DNA from: an uncultured bacterium
GTDB taxonomy: Bacteria; Actinomycetota; Coriobacteriia; Coriobacteriales; Coriobacteriaceae
Direction: 5' to 3'
DNA: 64,000 nucleotides
Assembly: GCA_905214105.1 (NCBI GenBank)
Contig: CAJMKK010000001.1
Span: 62,001-126,000, forward strand
The position numbers and the translations under genes were made by a program. The number at the start of each line of letters is the position of its first letter. Position 1 is the first letter of the stretch. Shown one piece after another: positions 26,715-35,870 of this stretch. Below the pieces are notes generated by a model, which was given only the letters and a program-made list of their open reading frames with translations, had not been told where the DNA came from and did not search any database.

Positions 26715-28073
26715 ATGGCAGCAACTGAGCAGCTGTTCAATGTTCGTGAGCGCAAGCGCTTTGAACGTCACGACATCTGGGAGCGCATCGCCGAGAACGG
26801 CACCATTTCTGCCGCCGTCATGGTGATCGCCGCCATCGCCGCCGTCATCTGCGCCAATACCGATGCCTACGAGGCCATCCATCACTTTTTGGAGACCCCG
26901 CTGTATGTGGGTCTGGGCAACCTTACGGCTGGTCTCACCGTTGAGCTTTTCGTCAACGACTTCCTCATGGCGATTTTCTTTTTGTTGGTGGGCATTGAGC
27001 TTAAGTACGAGATGACGGTCGGCGAGCTCAAGAATCCGCGTCAGGCCATGCTTCCCATGTTGGCGGCCGTGGGCGGCGTCGTCGTTCCCGCCTGCATCTA
27101 CCTGATCTTTAACCATGCCGGCGCCCGCAACGGTTGGGCCATCCCCATGGCAACCGATATTGCCTTTGCGCTGGGCGTGCTGTCGCTTTTGGGCAATCGC
27201 GTGCCCAACGGCGTGCGCGTGTTCTTCTCGACGCTCGCCATCGCCGACGACCTGATCTCCATCGCCGCCATCGCCATCTTCTACGGTCAGAGCCCCAATC
27301 CGTTTTGGTTGGGCGCCGCCGCGCTTGTGACCTGCGCGCTCGTGTGGCTTAACAAGACGCAGCATTACCGCCTTGCCCCGTATTCGGTACTGGGGCTGCT
27401 GCTGTGGTTCTGCATGTTCAAGAGCGGCGTACATGCCACGCTTGCTGGCGTCATCTTGGCCTTTACCATCCCGGCCAAGTGTGGCGTCAAGCTCGATAGC
27501 CTCACCGATTGGCTGGGCGAGTGCCTGCCGCTGCTCGATGACCGCTACGATGATGAGGCACACATCCTGGGCCAGCATGACTTTACCGTCTCGACAACCA
27601 AGGTCGAGCGCGTCATGCACCGCGTGACCCCGCCGCTTATCCGCATGGAGCGTCTGATCTCCACGCCGGTCAACTTTGTGATCCTGCCGATCTTTGCGTT
27701 CGTAAACGCTCAGGTTCGCTTAGTGGGCGTGGACATGAGCACGCTGCTCACCGACCCGGTGACGCTCGGCGTGTACTTTGGCATGCTGCTGGGCAAGCCG
27801 ATCGGCATCTTTGGTATGACGTTTGCCCTGGTTAAGCTTAAGGCCTGCGAGCTGCCGCACAATGTCAACTGGCACATGATTGCCGGCGTGGGCATTCTGG
27901 GCGGTATCGGCTTTACCATGTCGATTCTCATCAGCGGCCTTGCCTTCCCGACGGCCCAGTTTGAGGTTCTTGCAGCCAAGGCCGCTATTCTCGCCGGTTC
28001 GGTCACCGCAGCCGTGCTTGGCATGATCTACATGAGTGTGATCTGCAAGCACCCCGCGACCAAGGACGAGTAA
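26715..28073 (+). CDS. nhaA: Na+/H+ antiporter NhaA
   Basis: 452 residues, somewhat longer than E. coli NhaA (388). It exchanges internal Na+ (or Li+) for external protons, protecting against salt and alkali. Diagnostic segments are FFLLVGIELKYEMTVGEL, MATDIAFALGVLSLLG, the ion-binding Asp pair in LAIADDLISI, and GIGFTMSILISGLAF. About twelve hydrophobic helices can be traced. Extra length comes from a hydrophilic loop of about 40 residues (GECLPLLDDRYDDEAHILGQ onwards) and a short acidic C-terminus. It is preceded by the structured leader at 26593-26700 and stands alone. Confidence 0.95.
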   Translation: MAATEQLFNVRERKRFERHDIWERIAENGTISAAVMVIAAIAAVICANTDAYEAIHHFLETPLYVGLGNLTAGLTVELFVNDFLMAIFFLLVGIELKYEMTVGELKNPRQAMLPMLAAVGGVVVPACIYLIFNHAGARNGWAIPMATDIAFALGVLSLLGNRVPNGVRVFFSTLAIADDLISIAAIAIFYGQSPNPFWLGAAALVTCALVWLNKTQHYRLAPYSVLGLLLWFCMFKSGVHATLAGVILAFTIPAKCGVKLDSLTDWLGECLPLLDDRYDDEAHILGQHDFTVSTTKVERVMHRVTPPLIRMERLISTPVNFVILPIFAFVNAQVRLVGVDMSTLLTDPVTLGVYFGMLLGKPIGIFGMTFALVKLKACELPHNVNWHMIAGVGILGGIGFTMSILISGLAFPTAQFEVLAAKAAILAGSVTAAVLGMIYMSVICKHPATKDE

Positions 28074-28157
28074 GAGCGCGAAAACCGGCTCCAGAACCGA
28101 TTCGGGCGCGTTCAAAATGCGGATTCGGGCGGTGCTTGCCGCCTGCCAGACACGCCA

Positions 28158-28397
28158 GTGGTCAAAAAACGCCGTTTGTGAGTACTGTCACAAACGGCGT
28201 ATCATTTTAGGTGCGGAAAATAATGAACAAAGTTATAAGAACTGTAAGTTAATGAGTGACCATCGACTTCCAATTTGGCGCTAGCTGACGGTGATTAGGA
28301 AGTTTCAAGTCGAGTTTTGCCGATTTCGACCAAGAATCGCTGCTACTAAAAAGGTAACAGTACTCATATTTGCCCTTTTTTGGCCACAAGCCCTAAA
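28158..28397. mobile_element. MITE-like element with terminal inverted repeats, copy A
   Basis: The left end (GTGGTCAAAAAACG, then GTGAGTACTGTCA) is mirrored at the right end (AACAGTACTCATATTTGCCC, then TTTTTTGGCCAC). The interior, AT-rich and non-coding, resembles the interior of the element at 42721-42947 (for example AATGAACAAAG against AATAAACAAAT). Close to the left end a perfect 13-bp hairpin (28169-28181 with 28188-28200) may serve as the nhaA terminator. No transposase and no clear target-site duplication were seen. Confidence 0.6.
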
Positions 28398-28446
28398 ACA
28401 AGCCTCGCCAAGGTCGGGAAGCGGGCCAAATCGCCGGCCTCGAGGC

Positions 28447-28701
28447 TTATTCCACCGTTCCGTAGACGGCGCCCCAGCCGTGGGCAGCCAAGGCGGAGTT
28501 GAGCTGGTCGCACAGCGACCGGCGATCGTAGCAGCCGGGCGGCAAAAGGTTCACGATTTCCATGAGGTCGGGTGCCAAGTCGACGATTTCGGCCTGCACG
28601 ATTAGGTCAAGCCGGTCGATGGCGTGGCGGTCGTAAAACAGTCCGTCGACCAGGCGCTGCAGGTCACCGAATTCCTCGGCCTGGAACAATCCGTACTCCA
28701 T
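28447..28701 (-). CDS. Small conserved-looking hypothetical protein
   Basis: 84 residues from the ATG at 28701, which follows AAGGAGG; a longer frame from 28731 lacks a ribosome site. The product is acidic, soluble and probably helical (EYGLFQAEEFGDLQRLVDG, then DLAPDLMEIVNLLPPGCYD). No family recognised. It is divergent from the aminotransferase gene, and its 3' end lies beside the MITE-like element. Confidence 0.55.
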   Translation of the reverse strand: MEYGLFQAEEFGDLQRLVDGLFYDRHAIDRLDLIVQAEIVDLAPDLMEIVNLLPPGCYDRRSLCDQLNSALAAHGWGAVYGTVE

Positions 28702-28850
28702 AGTGCCTCCTTGGGCGCCCCACGCCGGCATGCGCGGCGATTCGTAATTTATTGCGATGGACTTAATCTATCACGGCTTCATAACGTTGCGGCGGTGGCG
28801 GTCTATACTTAGACGAACTGCAACGTCCCGCTTCGCGAAAGGTCGCACCC

Positions 28851-30155
28851 ATGCAGACGATCTACCAGAAGATGGAAACCACCGAACTCGATGCCGCCAT
28901 CGAGGCGCTCAAGGCCGAGGTCGCCGAGGTCAAGGCCAAGGGTCTGGCGCTCGATATGGCCCGCGGCAAGCCGTCGCCCTCCCAGGTGGACATCTCGCGC
29001 CCCATGCTCGATATCCTCAACGCCGATGCCGATCTGCACGACGGCAGCGTCGACTGCTCCAACTACGGCTGCTTCGAGGGTATTCCTTCGGCACGCAAGT
29101 TGGCAGGGGAGTTCCTGGGCTGCCCCGCCGAGCAGACGCTCGTGCTGGGTTCGTCGAGCCTTTTGATCGAGCATGACATCGCCGGCATGTTCTGGCGCTG
29201 TGGCTCGTGCGGCAGCGAGCCCTGGGACGCCTACGAGGCCGCGCACGACGGCAAGAAGGTCAAGTTCCTGTGCCCCGTTCCCGGCTACGATCGCCACTTT
29301 GGCATCACCGCCGACTTGGGCATCGAGAACGTCCCCGTCGCGATGACCGACAACGGCCCCGACATGGCCGAGGTTGAGCGCCTGGTTGCCACCGACGACT
29401 CCATCAAGGGCATCTGGTGCGTGCCCAAGTATTCCAACCCCACGGGCATCACCTTTAGCGAGGACACCGTGCGTCGCCTGGTCGAGATGCCCACGGCCGC
29501 GCCCGATTTCCGCATCTTCTGGGACAACGCCTACTGCGTGCACGACCTGTACGACGAGACCGACGAGCTCGCCAACATCTTCGATCTTGCCCGCGCGGCG
29601 GGCACCGAGGACCGCGTGGTGGCCTTTGCCTCGACGTCCAAGATCACCTTCCCGGGTGCCGGCATCGGCTTTATCGGTGCGAGCCCCGCGGTCATCGCCG
29701 AGTTCTCCAAGCGCCTGAAGGCTGGTCTTATTAGCGCCGACAAGCTCAACCAGCTGCGTCACGTGCGCTTCCTTCCCACCATCGAGGCGGTCAAGAAGCA
29801 CATGAAAAAGCATGCCGAGTTCCTGCGCCCGCGCTTTGAGGCCGTTGAGCGCAAGCTCACCGAGGGCCTGGGCGACACGGGTTGCGCCACCTGGACGCAT
29901 CCACGCGGCGGCTACTTTGTGAGCTTCGATGGTCCCGAGGGCTCGGCCCAAAAGGTCGCCGCGCTCTGCGCCGACTTGGGCGTCAAGCTCACGCCGGCTG
30001 GTGCCACCTGGCCTTATGGCAAGGATCCGCGCGACACCAACATCCGCATCGCGCCGAGCTATCCCACGGTCGAGGACCTGGAGGCTGCGCTCGATGTGCT
30101 GGTGCTGGCTGTCAAGCTCGTCGCTGCCGAGCTTGCGCGTGCCGAGCGCGCCTAA
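28851..30155 (+). CDS. Aspartate-type aminotransferase (PLP-dependent, class I related)
   Basis: 434 residues. PLP fold-type I enzyme of the atypical aspartate aminotransferase group (Pfam Asp_aminotransf), which interconverts aspartate/oxaloacetate and glutamate/2-oxoglutarate. Motifs are LDMARGKPSPSQVD near the N-terminus, CVPKYSNPTGITFS, FRIFWDNAYCVHDLY, and the PLP-lysine in FASTSKITFPGAGIGF. Near the C-terminus, THPRGGYFVSF and TNIRIAPSYPTVED carry substrate-binding residues including the conserved Arg. The ATG at 28851 has GAAAGG upstream. It is monocistronic. Use of alanine or other amino donors is possible. Confidence 0.85.
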   Translation: MQTIYQKMETTELDAAIEALKAEVAEVKAKGLALDMARGKPSPSQVDISRPMLDILNADADLHDGSVDCSNYGCFEGIPSARKLAGEFLGCPAEQTLVLGSSSLLIEHDIAGMFWRCGSCGSEPWDAYEAAHDGKKVKFLCPVPGYDRHFGITADLGIENVPVAMTDNGPDMAEVERLVATDDSIKGIWCVPKYSNPTGITFSEDTVRRLVEMPTAAPDFRIFWDNAYCVHDLYDETDELANIFDLARAAGTEDRVVAFASTSKITFPGAGIGFIGASPAVIAEFSKRLKAGLISADKLNQLRHVRFLPTIEAVKKHMKKHAEFLRPRFEAVERKLTEGLGDTGCATWTHPRGGYFVSFDGPEGSAQKVAALCADLGVKLTPAGATWPYGKDPRDTNIRIAPSYPTVEDLEAALDVLVLAVKLVAAELARAERA

Positions 30156-30221
30156 CGCGTAGGGCCCCGCAAGTCCGCGCCTAGTACTATCCGCACTTTC
30201 GATACGTAAAGGAGCGTATAC

Positions 30222-30536
30222 ATGGATTTGGGTATTTCAACCAACCCCACGCCAGAGCTCTACACCATTAAGGTAACCGGCGAGATCGATATCTCTAACG
30301 CCGATAGCCTGCGCAATGCCATCGACCTGGCGCTTGAGCAGCCCACCGAGGCCGTTGAGCTCGATTTTGCCCAGGTGAGCTACATCGATTCGACGGGCAT
30401 TGGCGTGCTCGTGGGCGCCGCGCACCACGCGGTCGACCACGGCAAGCGCTTTAGCTGCATCAATGTGCAGCCCCCGGTGATGCGCGTGGTTCAGCTGTTG
30501 GGTGTCGACCAGGAGATTTCGATCACCGCTGCATAA
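30222..30536 (+). CDS. STAS-domain anti-sigma factor antagonist-like protein
   Basis: 104 residues, a lone STAS domain of the SpoIIAA/RsbV type. It shows LYTIKVTGEIDISNADSLR and the phosphorylatable Ser in YIDSTGIGVLVG. In known systems dephosphorylated antagonist binds an RsbW/SpoIIAB kinase and frees a sigma factor. No such kinase or sigma gene is adjacent, so the partner must be elsewhere. The ATG has AAGGAGC upstream. Confidence 0.85.
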   Translation: MDLGISTNPTPELYTIKVTGEIDISNADSLRNAIDLALEQPTEAVELDFAQVSYIDSTGIGVLVGAAHHAVDHGKRFSCINVQPPVMRVVQLLGVDQEISITAA

Positions 30537-30689
30537 TCTTTGCCCCCAAAAGGGCGTGCCGTTTGGCATATGTTTGTGATGCGCTCGGACGTTTTGGCGT
30601 CCGGGCGCTATACTTGACCGAATGAATAGACGAGTTCCGGCCGAATGGCGCGGTGCGGGCTCGACTCACATCGAGCCTTGGAGGTATGT

Positions 30690-31280
30690 GTGTTTGGTAT
30701 TGGAGAGGGTGAGCTCGCGATCATCGTGGTCTTCGGCTTTTTGCTGTTTGGCCCGGATAAGCTCCCACAGATGGGCCGCACGATCGGCCGTGCCATCCGT
30801 CAGTTCCGCGAGACGCAGGAAAAGATGACGGCCGTTGTTCAGTCCGAGATAATCGATCCGGTGAGCGAGGCCGCGTCGGCCCCGGTCAAGCCCAAGAAGG
30901 CTGCTACGACCGACGACGATTCCGATGCGGACGAGGATGCCACCGAGACGGCAGCGCCCGCCAAGAAGGAGACCTTTGCCGAGCGTCGCGCCCGTCTTGC
31001 TGCCGAGAAGGCCGCAAGCGAGGGTGCTGCTGAGGGCGAGGGTGCTGCTGAGGAGTCCGAGGCCGAGAGCGCCGAGCCTGCCGCTGCCGCCAAGCCTGTC
31101 GTCGAGCCCGAGCCTGCTGCAGAGCCGGAGCCCGAGCCCGAGCCGGCAGAGCCCACGACGGCTGACCTCTACGCCCGTCGTCCCCGCAAGCGCAAGGCCG
31201 TCGTCGACCAGCTCGCTCGCGAGCTCGAGGCCGAGGACGACGCCGCTGCCGCCGACGCCCCGAAGGGAGGCGATGAGTAA
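30690..31280 (+). CDS. tatA: TatA/TatB-family twin-arginine translocase component
   Basis: 196 residues from GTG 30690, with TTGGAGG in front; this start places the hydrophobic helix right at the N-terminus, as in the family. GIGEGELAIIVVFGFLLFGP and the following amphipathic helix KLPQMGRTIGRAIRQF match TatA/B. The tail of about 130 residues is Glu/Ala/Pro-rich (runs such as EPAAEPEPEPEPAEP), typical of actinobacterial forms. TatA versus TatB cannot be decided by eye. It overlaps tatC by one base (TAATG), so the two are translationally coupled. Confidence 0.88.
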   Translation: MFGIGEGELAIIVVFGFLLFGPDKLPQMGRTIGRAIRQFRETQEKMTAVVQSEIIDPVSEAASAPVKPKKAATTDDDSDADEDATETAAPAKKETFAERRARLAAEKAASEGAAEGEGAAEESEAESAEPAAAAKPVVEPEPAAEPEPEPEPAEPTTADLYARRPRKRKAVVDQLARELEAEDDAAAADAPKGGDE

Positions 31281-32071
31281 TGCCTATCGGACCTGCGCGC
31301 ATGCCGCTCTTCGATCACCTGGGCGAGCTCCGTCGCCGCCTGACCATCGTGGTCGTGTCGGTGTTTGCCGCCGCCATCGTGCTGTACTTTGCCACGCCCG
31401 TGGTGCTCGATATCCTCGAGGATCCCATCCGCTCGTTTGTGCCGGACGGTAAGTTCTACATCACCACCACGCTCGGCGGTTTTGGCCTGCGCTTCTCGCT
31501 GGCCATCAAGATGGCCGTGGTCATGTGCACGCCCATGATCATCTGGCAGATTCTGGCATTTTTCCTGCCGGCACTGCGCCCCAACGAGCGCAAATGGGTC
31601 GTACCCACGGTGCTCGCCTCGACGGTGCTGTTCTTCCTGGGCGCCATCTTCTGCTACTTCATCATTATCCCGGCGGGCTTTGAGTGGCTCATCGGCGAGA
31701 CTTCGGCCGTCGCCACGGCGCTGCCCGACCTGGAGAACTACGTCAACATGGAGCTGCTCTTTATGATCGGCTTTGGTGTGGCGTTTGAGCTGCCGCTCAT
31801 CATCTTCTATCTGTCCGTCTTCCACATCGTGTCCTACGCTGCTTTCCGCAGTGCCTGGCGTTATGTATACGTTGGCCTGCTTGTGGGCTCGGCTGTGATT
31901 ACGCCCGACGGCTCGCCCGTAACGCTGGGCCTCATGTATGGCGCCCTGCTCTCGCTCTACGAGGTTTCGCTCGCCATCGCCCGCGTGGTCATTACCGCGC
32001 GCGAGGGCAAGGAGGGCTTGTTTGTGAGCCGTCTGGACCTGTTCTCGGACGATGAGGACGACGAGGAGTAA
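31280..32071 (+). CDS. tatC: Sec-independent protein translocase TatC
   Basis: 263 residues with six membrane helices. TatC recognises twin-arginine signal peptides and exports folded, usually cofactor-loaded, proteins. Signatures are MPLFDHLGELRRRLTIVVVS at the start, a conserved FxxPALxxxER-like FFLPALRPNERKWV, and the helix LLFMIGFGVAFELPLIIFYL. The acidic C-terminus (LFSDDEDDEE) faces the cytoplasm. tatA precedes with one-base overlap, and hypA starts 6 bases after the stop, linking export with metalloenzyme maturation in one operon. Confidence 0.96.
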   Translation: MPIGPARMPLFDHLGELRRRLTIVVVSVFAAAIVLYFATPVVLDILEDPIRSFVPDGKFYITTTLGGFGLRFSLAIKMAVVMCTPMIIWQILAFFLPALRPNERKWVVPTVLASTVLFFLGAIFCYFIIIPAGFEWLIGETSAVATALPDLENYVNMELLFMIGFGVAFELPLIIFYLSVFHIVSYAAFRSAWRYVYVGLLVGSAVITPDGSPVTLGLMYGALLSLYEVSLAIARVVITAREGKEGLFVSRLDLFSDDEDDEE

Positions 32072-32077
32072 ATCGGT

Positions 32078-32434
32078 ATGCACGAGGTTGGCATTGTCAA
32101 CGGCATACTCGATACAGTGATTCGCGCGGCGCGTGGGGCGGGGGCCTCGCGCGCCGTTTTGGTAACGCTGCGTATCGGGGATATGACCGAGGTCGTGCGC
32201 GAGGCGCTTGACTTTGCGTGGGAGACGTTTCGCGACGAGGACCCGCTCACGCGCGGCTGCGAGCTTGCCGTGGAGGAAGTCCATCCACAAAGCGAGTGTC
32301 TGGACTGCGGTGAGGTCTTTGAGCACGACCGTTTCCATTGCCGTTGTCCCCAATGTGGCGGTGCCAACGTGCGTCTGCTGCATGGCCGCGAACTCGACAT
32401 TGCAAGTATCGAGATCGAGACCCCCGACGATTAG
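32078..32434 (+). CDS. hypA: Hydrogenase maturation nickel chaperone HypA
   Basis: 118 residues. HypA delivers Ni2+ to [NiFe]-hydrogenase (or urease). The N-terminal MHEV (His2, Glu3: nickel ligands) and the zinc site with two CxxC motifs, CLDCGEVF and CPQCGGANV, are complete. Its start is 6 bases from the tatC stop and hypB follows after 55 bases. No hydrogenase structural genes or hypC-F are in the window, so the target enzyme lies elsewhere. Confidence 0.94.
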   Translation: MHEVGIVNGILDTVIRAARGAGASRAVLVTLRIGDMTEVVREALDFAWETFRDEDPLTRGCELAVEEVHPQSECLDCGEVFEHDRFHCRCPQCGGANVRLLHGRELDIASIEIETPDD

Positions 32435-32489
32435 CACGCTCGCCATCTAGCGATGGGGTATAAAAGGGCCAAAGTAAGGAGCGCTAAGT

Positions 32490-33173
32490 ATGGCCGAGAA
32501 AACGATTGATATTGCATCGCCGATTCTGTCGCGCAACGAGCGCCTGGCAGATCAGCTGCGTCAGCGATTTAATGAGACAAACACCTACGTGATCAATGTG
32601 CTGTCGAGCCCTGGCTCGGGCAAGACCACTACGATTCTGGGCACCAACGAGCGCCTGCGTGACAAAGCCGGCCTGCGCTGTGCCGTCATCGAGGGCGATA
32701 TCGCCTCGGATGTCGATGCCATCACCATGAAGGAAGCCGGCATGCCCGCCATCCAGATCAACACGGGCGGCCTGTGCCACCTCGAGGGCAACATGATCAT
32801 GGAGGCCGTCGACGCCTTCGACCAGGCTGTGGGTCTGGAGAACATCGACGTCATCTTTATCGAAAACGTGGGCAACCTGGTCTGCCCGGTCGACTTTGAC
32901 CTGGGCGAGAACCTGTCCATCATGATTCTCTCGGTGCCCGAGGGCGACGACAAGCCCATCAAGTACCCGGGCATCTTCCAACACGCCGGCGCGCAGCTGC
33001 TCAACAAGGTCGACGTGGCTCCGGCTTTCGATTTTGACATGGATAGGTATACTAAGACACTCGATGACCTCAATCCGCAGGCGCCGCGGTTTGCCGTGAG
33101 CGCGCGCAAGGACGAGGGCATGGATGCCTGGTGCGATTGGCTCATCGGGCAGATTGAGCAAGCAAGGGCGTAA
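32490..33173 (+). CDS. hypB: Hydrogenase nickel-incorporation GTPase HypB
   Basis: 227 residues. HypB is the GTPase that works with HypA in nickel insertion. The P-loop is SSPGSGKTTTILG (near residue 37), followed by EGDIASDVDA, the metal-bridging INTGGLCHLEG, ENVGNLVCPVDFDLGE, and the guanine-specificity region LNKVDVAPAF. There is no N-terminal His-rich nickel-storage stretch, so it is the short form. AAGGAGCG precedes the ATG. The topoisomerase gene begins 54 bases later. Confidence 0.95.
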   Translation: MAEKTIDIASPILSRNERLADQLRQRFNETNTYVINVLSSPGSGKTTTILGTNERLRDKAGLRCAVIEGDIASDVDAITMKEAGMPAIQINTGGLCHLEGNMIMEAVDAFDQAVGLENIDVIFIENVGNLVCPVDFDLGENLSIMILSVPEGDDKPIKYPGIFQHAGAQLLNKVDVAPAFDFDMDRYTKTLDDLNPQAPRFAVSARKDEGMDAWCDWLIGQIEQARA

Positions 33174-33227
33174 GTCGGCCGCCATACGGGCGGGCGTAGC
33201 CGCAGAGATACGAGATAGGAGCCTCTT

Positions 33228-35804
33228 TTGAAGCTCATCATCGCCGAGAAAAACGACGCCGCGCGTCAGATCGCCGAGCGTCTGTCCACGGGCAAGCCCA
33301 AAAAGGACAAGGTGTACAACACTGCCATCTACCGTTTTGAGTGGAAGGGCGAGGAGTGCGTGACCATCGGCCTTGCCGGTCACATCCTGGCGCCCGATTT
33401 TTGCGACAGTGTGCTGTTCGATAAAAAGCTGGGCTGGTATTCGGTCACGGAGGACGGCGAAATGCTGCCGGCCGACATGCCCGATGGCCTGGCTCGTCCG
33501 CCCTACGACACCAAGCGCAAGCCGTTTCTTGCCGACGGTATCTCCATCAAGGGCTGGAAGCTCGAGAGCCTGCCCTATCTCACCTGGGCGCCCGTCATTA
33601 AGCTGCCGGCCGAGAAAGAACTCATTCGTTCGCTCAAGAACCTCGCTAAAAAGTCCGACAGCGTCATCATCGCCACGGACTTCGATCGCGAGGGTGAGCT
33701 GATCGGTTCGGACGCTCTCAACAAGGTGCGCGAGGTCGCGCCGGACTTGCCGGTCGCCCGCGCCCAGTATTCTTCGTTTACCAAGGCCGAGATTACGCAG
33801 GCCTTCGATAATCTTGTCTCGCTCGACCAGAATCTGGCCGACGCTGGCGAGAGCCGCCAGCACATCGACCTCATTTGGGGTGCGGTGCTCACGCGCTACC
33901 TGACGCTCGCCAAGTTTGGCGGCTTTGGCAACGTGCGTTCCGCCGGCCGCGTGCAGACGCCGACGCTCGCCCTGGTGGTCGAGCGCGAGCGCGAGCGCAT
34001 GGCGTTTGTGCCCGAGGACTATTGGCAGATTCGCGGCATGGGTGCCGCGCAGGGCGCTGCCGAGGACGATCGCTTTAAGATTGCCCACAAGACGGCACGT
34101 TTTACCGACAAGGATGCTGCCGAGACGGCGTATGGTCACGTCGACGGCGCCAAGACGGCAACCGTCGCCGCGGTGACCAAGCGCTCGCGTAAGCAGCAGC
34201 CGCCCACGCCGTTTGCGACGACCTCGCTGCAGGCTGCCGCCGCGGCCGAGGGCATCTCACCTGCGCGTACCATGCGCATCGCCGAGTCCCTCTACATGGC
34301 CGGTCTCATCAGCTACCCGCGTGTCGACAACACCGTGTATCCCGCGACGCTCGATCTGGGCGCCGTGGTGAGCGACCTGGCAAAGATCAACCCGGCGCTG
34401 GCGCCCGTGTGCAAAAAGGTGCTCGCCGGCCCCATGAAGCCCACGCGCGGCAAGGTCGAGACCACCGACCACCCGCCTATCTACCCCACGGGCGAGGGCG
34501 ATCCGTCCACGCTCGATGGCGGCCAGCGCAAGCTCTACGACCTCATCGCCCGTCGCTTCCTGGCGACGCTCATGGGTCCCGCGACTATCGAGAACACCAA
34601 GCTCGAGCTCGATGTGAACGGTGAGCCGTTCGTGGCCTCGGGCGACGTGCTCGTGACCCCGGGTTTCCGCGAGGCGTACCCGTACGGTCTTAAGCGCGAT
34701 GAGCAGATGCCGCCGCTTGAGCAGGGCGACACGGTCGACGTGTTCGACATTAAGCTTGAGGCCAAGCAGACCGAGCCGCCCGCGCGCTACAGCCAGGGCA
34801 AGCTCGTGCAGGAGATGGAAAAGCGCGGCCTGGGCACCAAGTCCACGCGCGCGAGTATCATCGAGCGCCTGTACGCCGTGCGCTACCTCAAAAACGATCC
34901 CGTGGAGCCGAGCCAGCTGGGCATCGCCATCATTGACGCGCTGACGCAGTTTGCCCCGCGCATCACGAGCCCCGATATGACCAGCGAGCTCGACGGCGAC
35001 ATGACTCGCGTCGAGCGCGGCGAGGACACCGAAGAGCATGTCGTGACGCACTCGCGTGCGCTGCTGGCCGGCGTGCTCGACGAGCTGCTCAAGCATACGC
35101 AGGAGCTGGGCGACGCCATCAGCGACGCCGTCACGGCCGATGCGCGCGTGGGCGCCTGCCCCAAGTGCGGCAAGGACCTGGTTATGAAGACGAGCGCCAA
35201 GACCCGCGGCAGCTTTATCGGCTGCATGGGTTGGCCCGACTGCGACGTGACCTATCCGGTGCCGAGTGGCGTCAAGGTGAGCCCGCTCGAGGGCGAGGCC
35301 GCCGTGTGCCCCGAGTGCGGCGCGCCGCGCATCAAGTGCCAGCCATTCCGCCAGAAGGCCTTCGAGATCTGCGTGAACCCCACGTGCCCCACCAACTACG
35401 AGCCCGATCTTAAGGTGGGCGAGTGCAAGGTGTGTGCCGAGGCCGGACGTCACGGCGACCTGATCGCGCACAAGAGCGAGAAGAGCGGCAAGCGCTTTAT
35501 CCGCTGCACCAACTACGATGACTGCGGCGTGAGCTATCCGCTGCCGGCGCGCGGCAAGCTCGAGGCGACGGGCGAGACCTGCCCCGAGTGCGGCGCCCCC
35601 ATCGTGGTGGTCAACACGGCGCGCGGTCCGTGGCGTATCTGCGTCAACATGGACTGCCCGACCAAGGAGAAGAAGCCCGCCCGCGGTCGCAAGACCACAA
35701 CCAAGGCGAGCGCGGCAAAGAAGACGACGGCTAAGAAAGCCACTGCCGCCAAGAAGACGACCGCGAAGAAGTCGACTGCCAAGAAAGCAGCCGCCGACAA
35801 GTAA
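33228..35804 (+). CDS. topA: DNA topoisomerase I (type IA)
   Basis: 858 residues from TTG 33228 (ATAGGAGCC upstream; the conserved KLIIAEKNDAARQIAERLS begins here). It relaxes negative supercoils by single-strand passage. The TOPRIM acidic triad is in ATDFDREGELIGSDALN, and the nucleophilic Tyr is in LISYPRVDNTVYP. After residue about 640 there are three Cys4 zinc-ribbon repeats (CPKCGKDL, CPECGAPRIKC, CPECGAPIVVV and partner Cys pairs). The tail is a Lys/Ala/Thr-rich DNA-binding extension (KKTTAKKATAAKKTTAKK), as in actinobacteria. A strong terminator follows. Confidence 0.93.
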   Translation: MKLIIAEKNDAARQIAERLSTGKPKKDKVYNTAIYRFEWKGEECVTIGLAGHILAPDFCDSVLFDKKLGWYSVTEDGEMLPADMPDGLARPPYDTKRKPFLADGISIKGWKLESLPYLTWAPVIKLPAEKELIRSLKNLAKKSDSVIIATDFDREGELIGSDALNKVREVAPDLPVARAQYSSFTKAEITQAFDNLVSLDQNLADAGESRQHIDLIWGAVLTRYLTLAKFGGFGNVRSAGRVQTPTLALVVERERERMAFVPEDYWQIRGMGAAQGAAEDDRFKIAHKTARFTDKDAAETAYGHVDGAKTATVAAVTKRSRKQQPPTPFATTSLQAAAAAEGISPARTMRIAESLYMAGLISYPRVDNTVYPATLDLGAVVSDLAKINPALAPVCKKVLAGPMKPTRGKVETTDHPPIYPTGEGDPSTLDGGQRKLYDLIARRFLATLMGPATIENTKLELDVNGEPFVASGDVLVTPGFREAYPYGLKRDEQMPPLEQGDTVDVFDIKLEAKQTEPPARYSQGKLVQEMEKRGLGTKSTRASIIERLYAVRYLKNDPVEPSQLGIAIIDALTQFAPRITSPDMTSELDGDMTRVERGEDTEEHVVTHSRALLAGVLDELLKHTQELGDAISDAVTADARVGACPKCGKDLVMKTSAKTRGSFIGCMGWPDCDVTYPVPSGVKVSPLEGEAAVCPECGAPRIKCQPFRQKAFEICVNPTCPTNYEPDLKVGECKVCAEAGRHGDLIAHKSEKSGKRFIRCTNYDDCGVSYPLPARGKLEATGETCPECGAPIVVVNTARGPWRICVNMDCPTKEKKPARGRKTTTKASAAKKTTAKKATAAKKTTAKKSTAKKAAADK

Positions 35805-35826
35805 CGGCGCAGTCGAAACATTGCCC

Positions 35827-35868
35827 AAAAAAACGAGCGAGGACCCCGCGATCCTCGCTCGTTTTTTT
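35827..35868 (+). terminator. Intrinsic terminator after topA
   Basis: ACGAGCGAGGA pairs with TCCTCGCTCGT around a CCCCGCGA loop, flanked by an A-run on the left and seven Ts on the right, so it could work in both directions. Confidence 0.92.
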
Positions 35869-35870
35869 GA

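Noticed and set aside
25470..27620. A 716-codon minus-strand open frame across ppaC and nhaA
   Set aside because: It spans two well-identified plus-strand genes and their intergenic region; openness is explained by high third-position GC.
28158..28397. A CRISPR array or attachment site in the repeats near 28 kb
   Set aside because: Only two inverted ends exist, with no regular direct repeats or spacers, no cas genes and no integrase.
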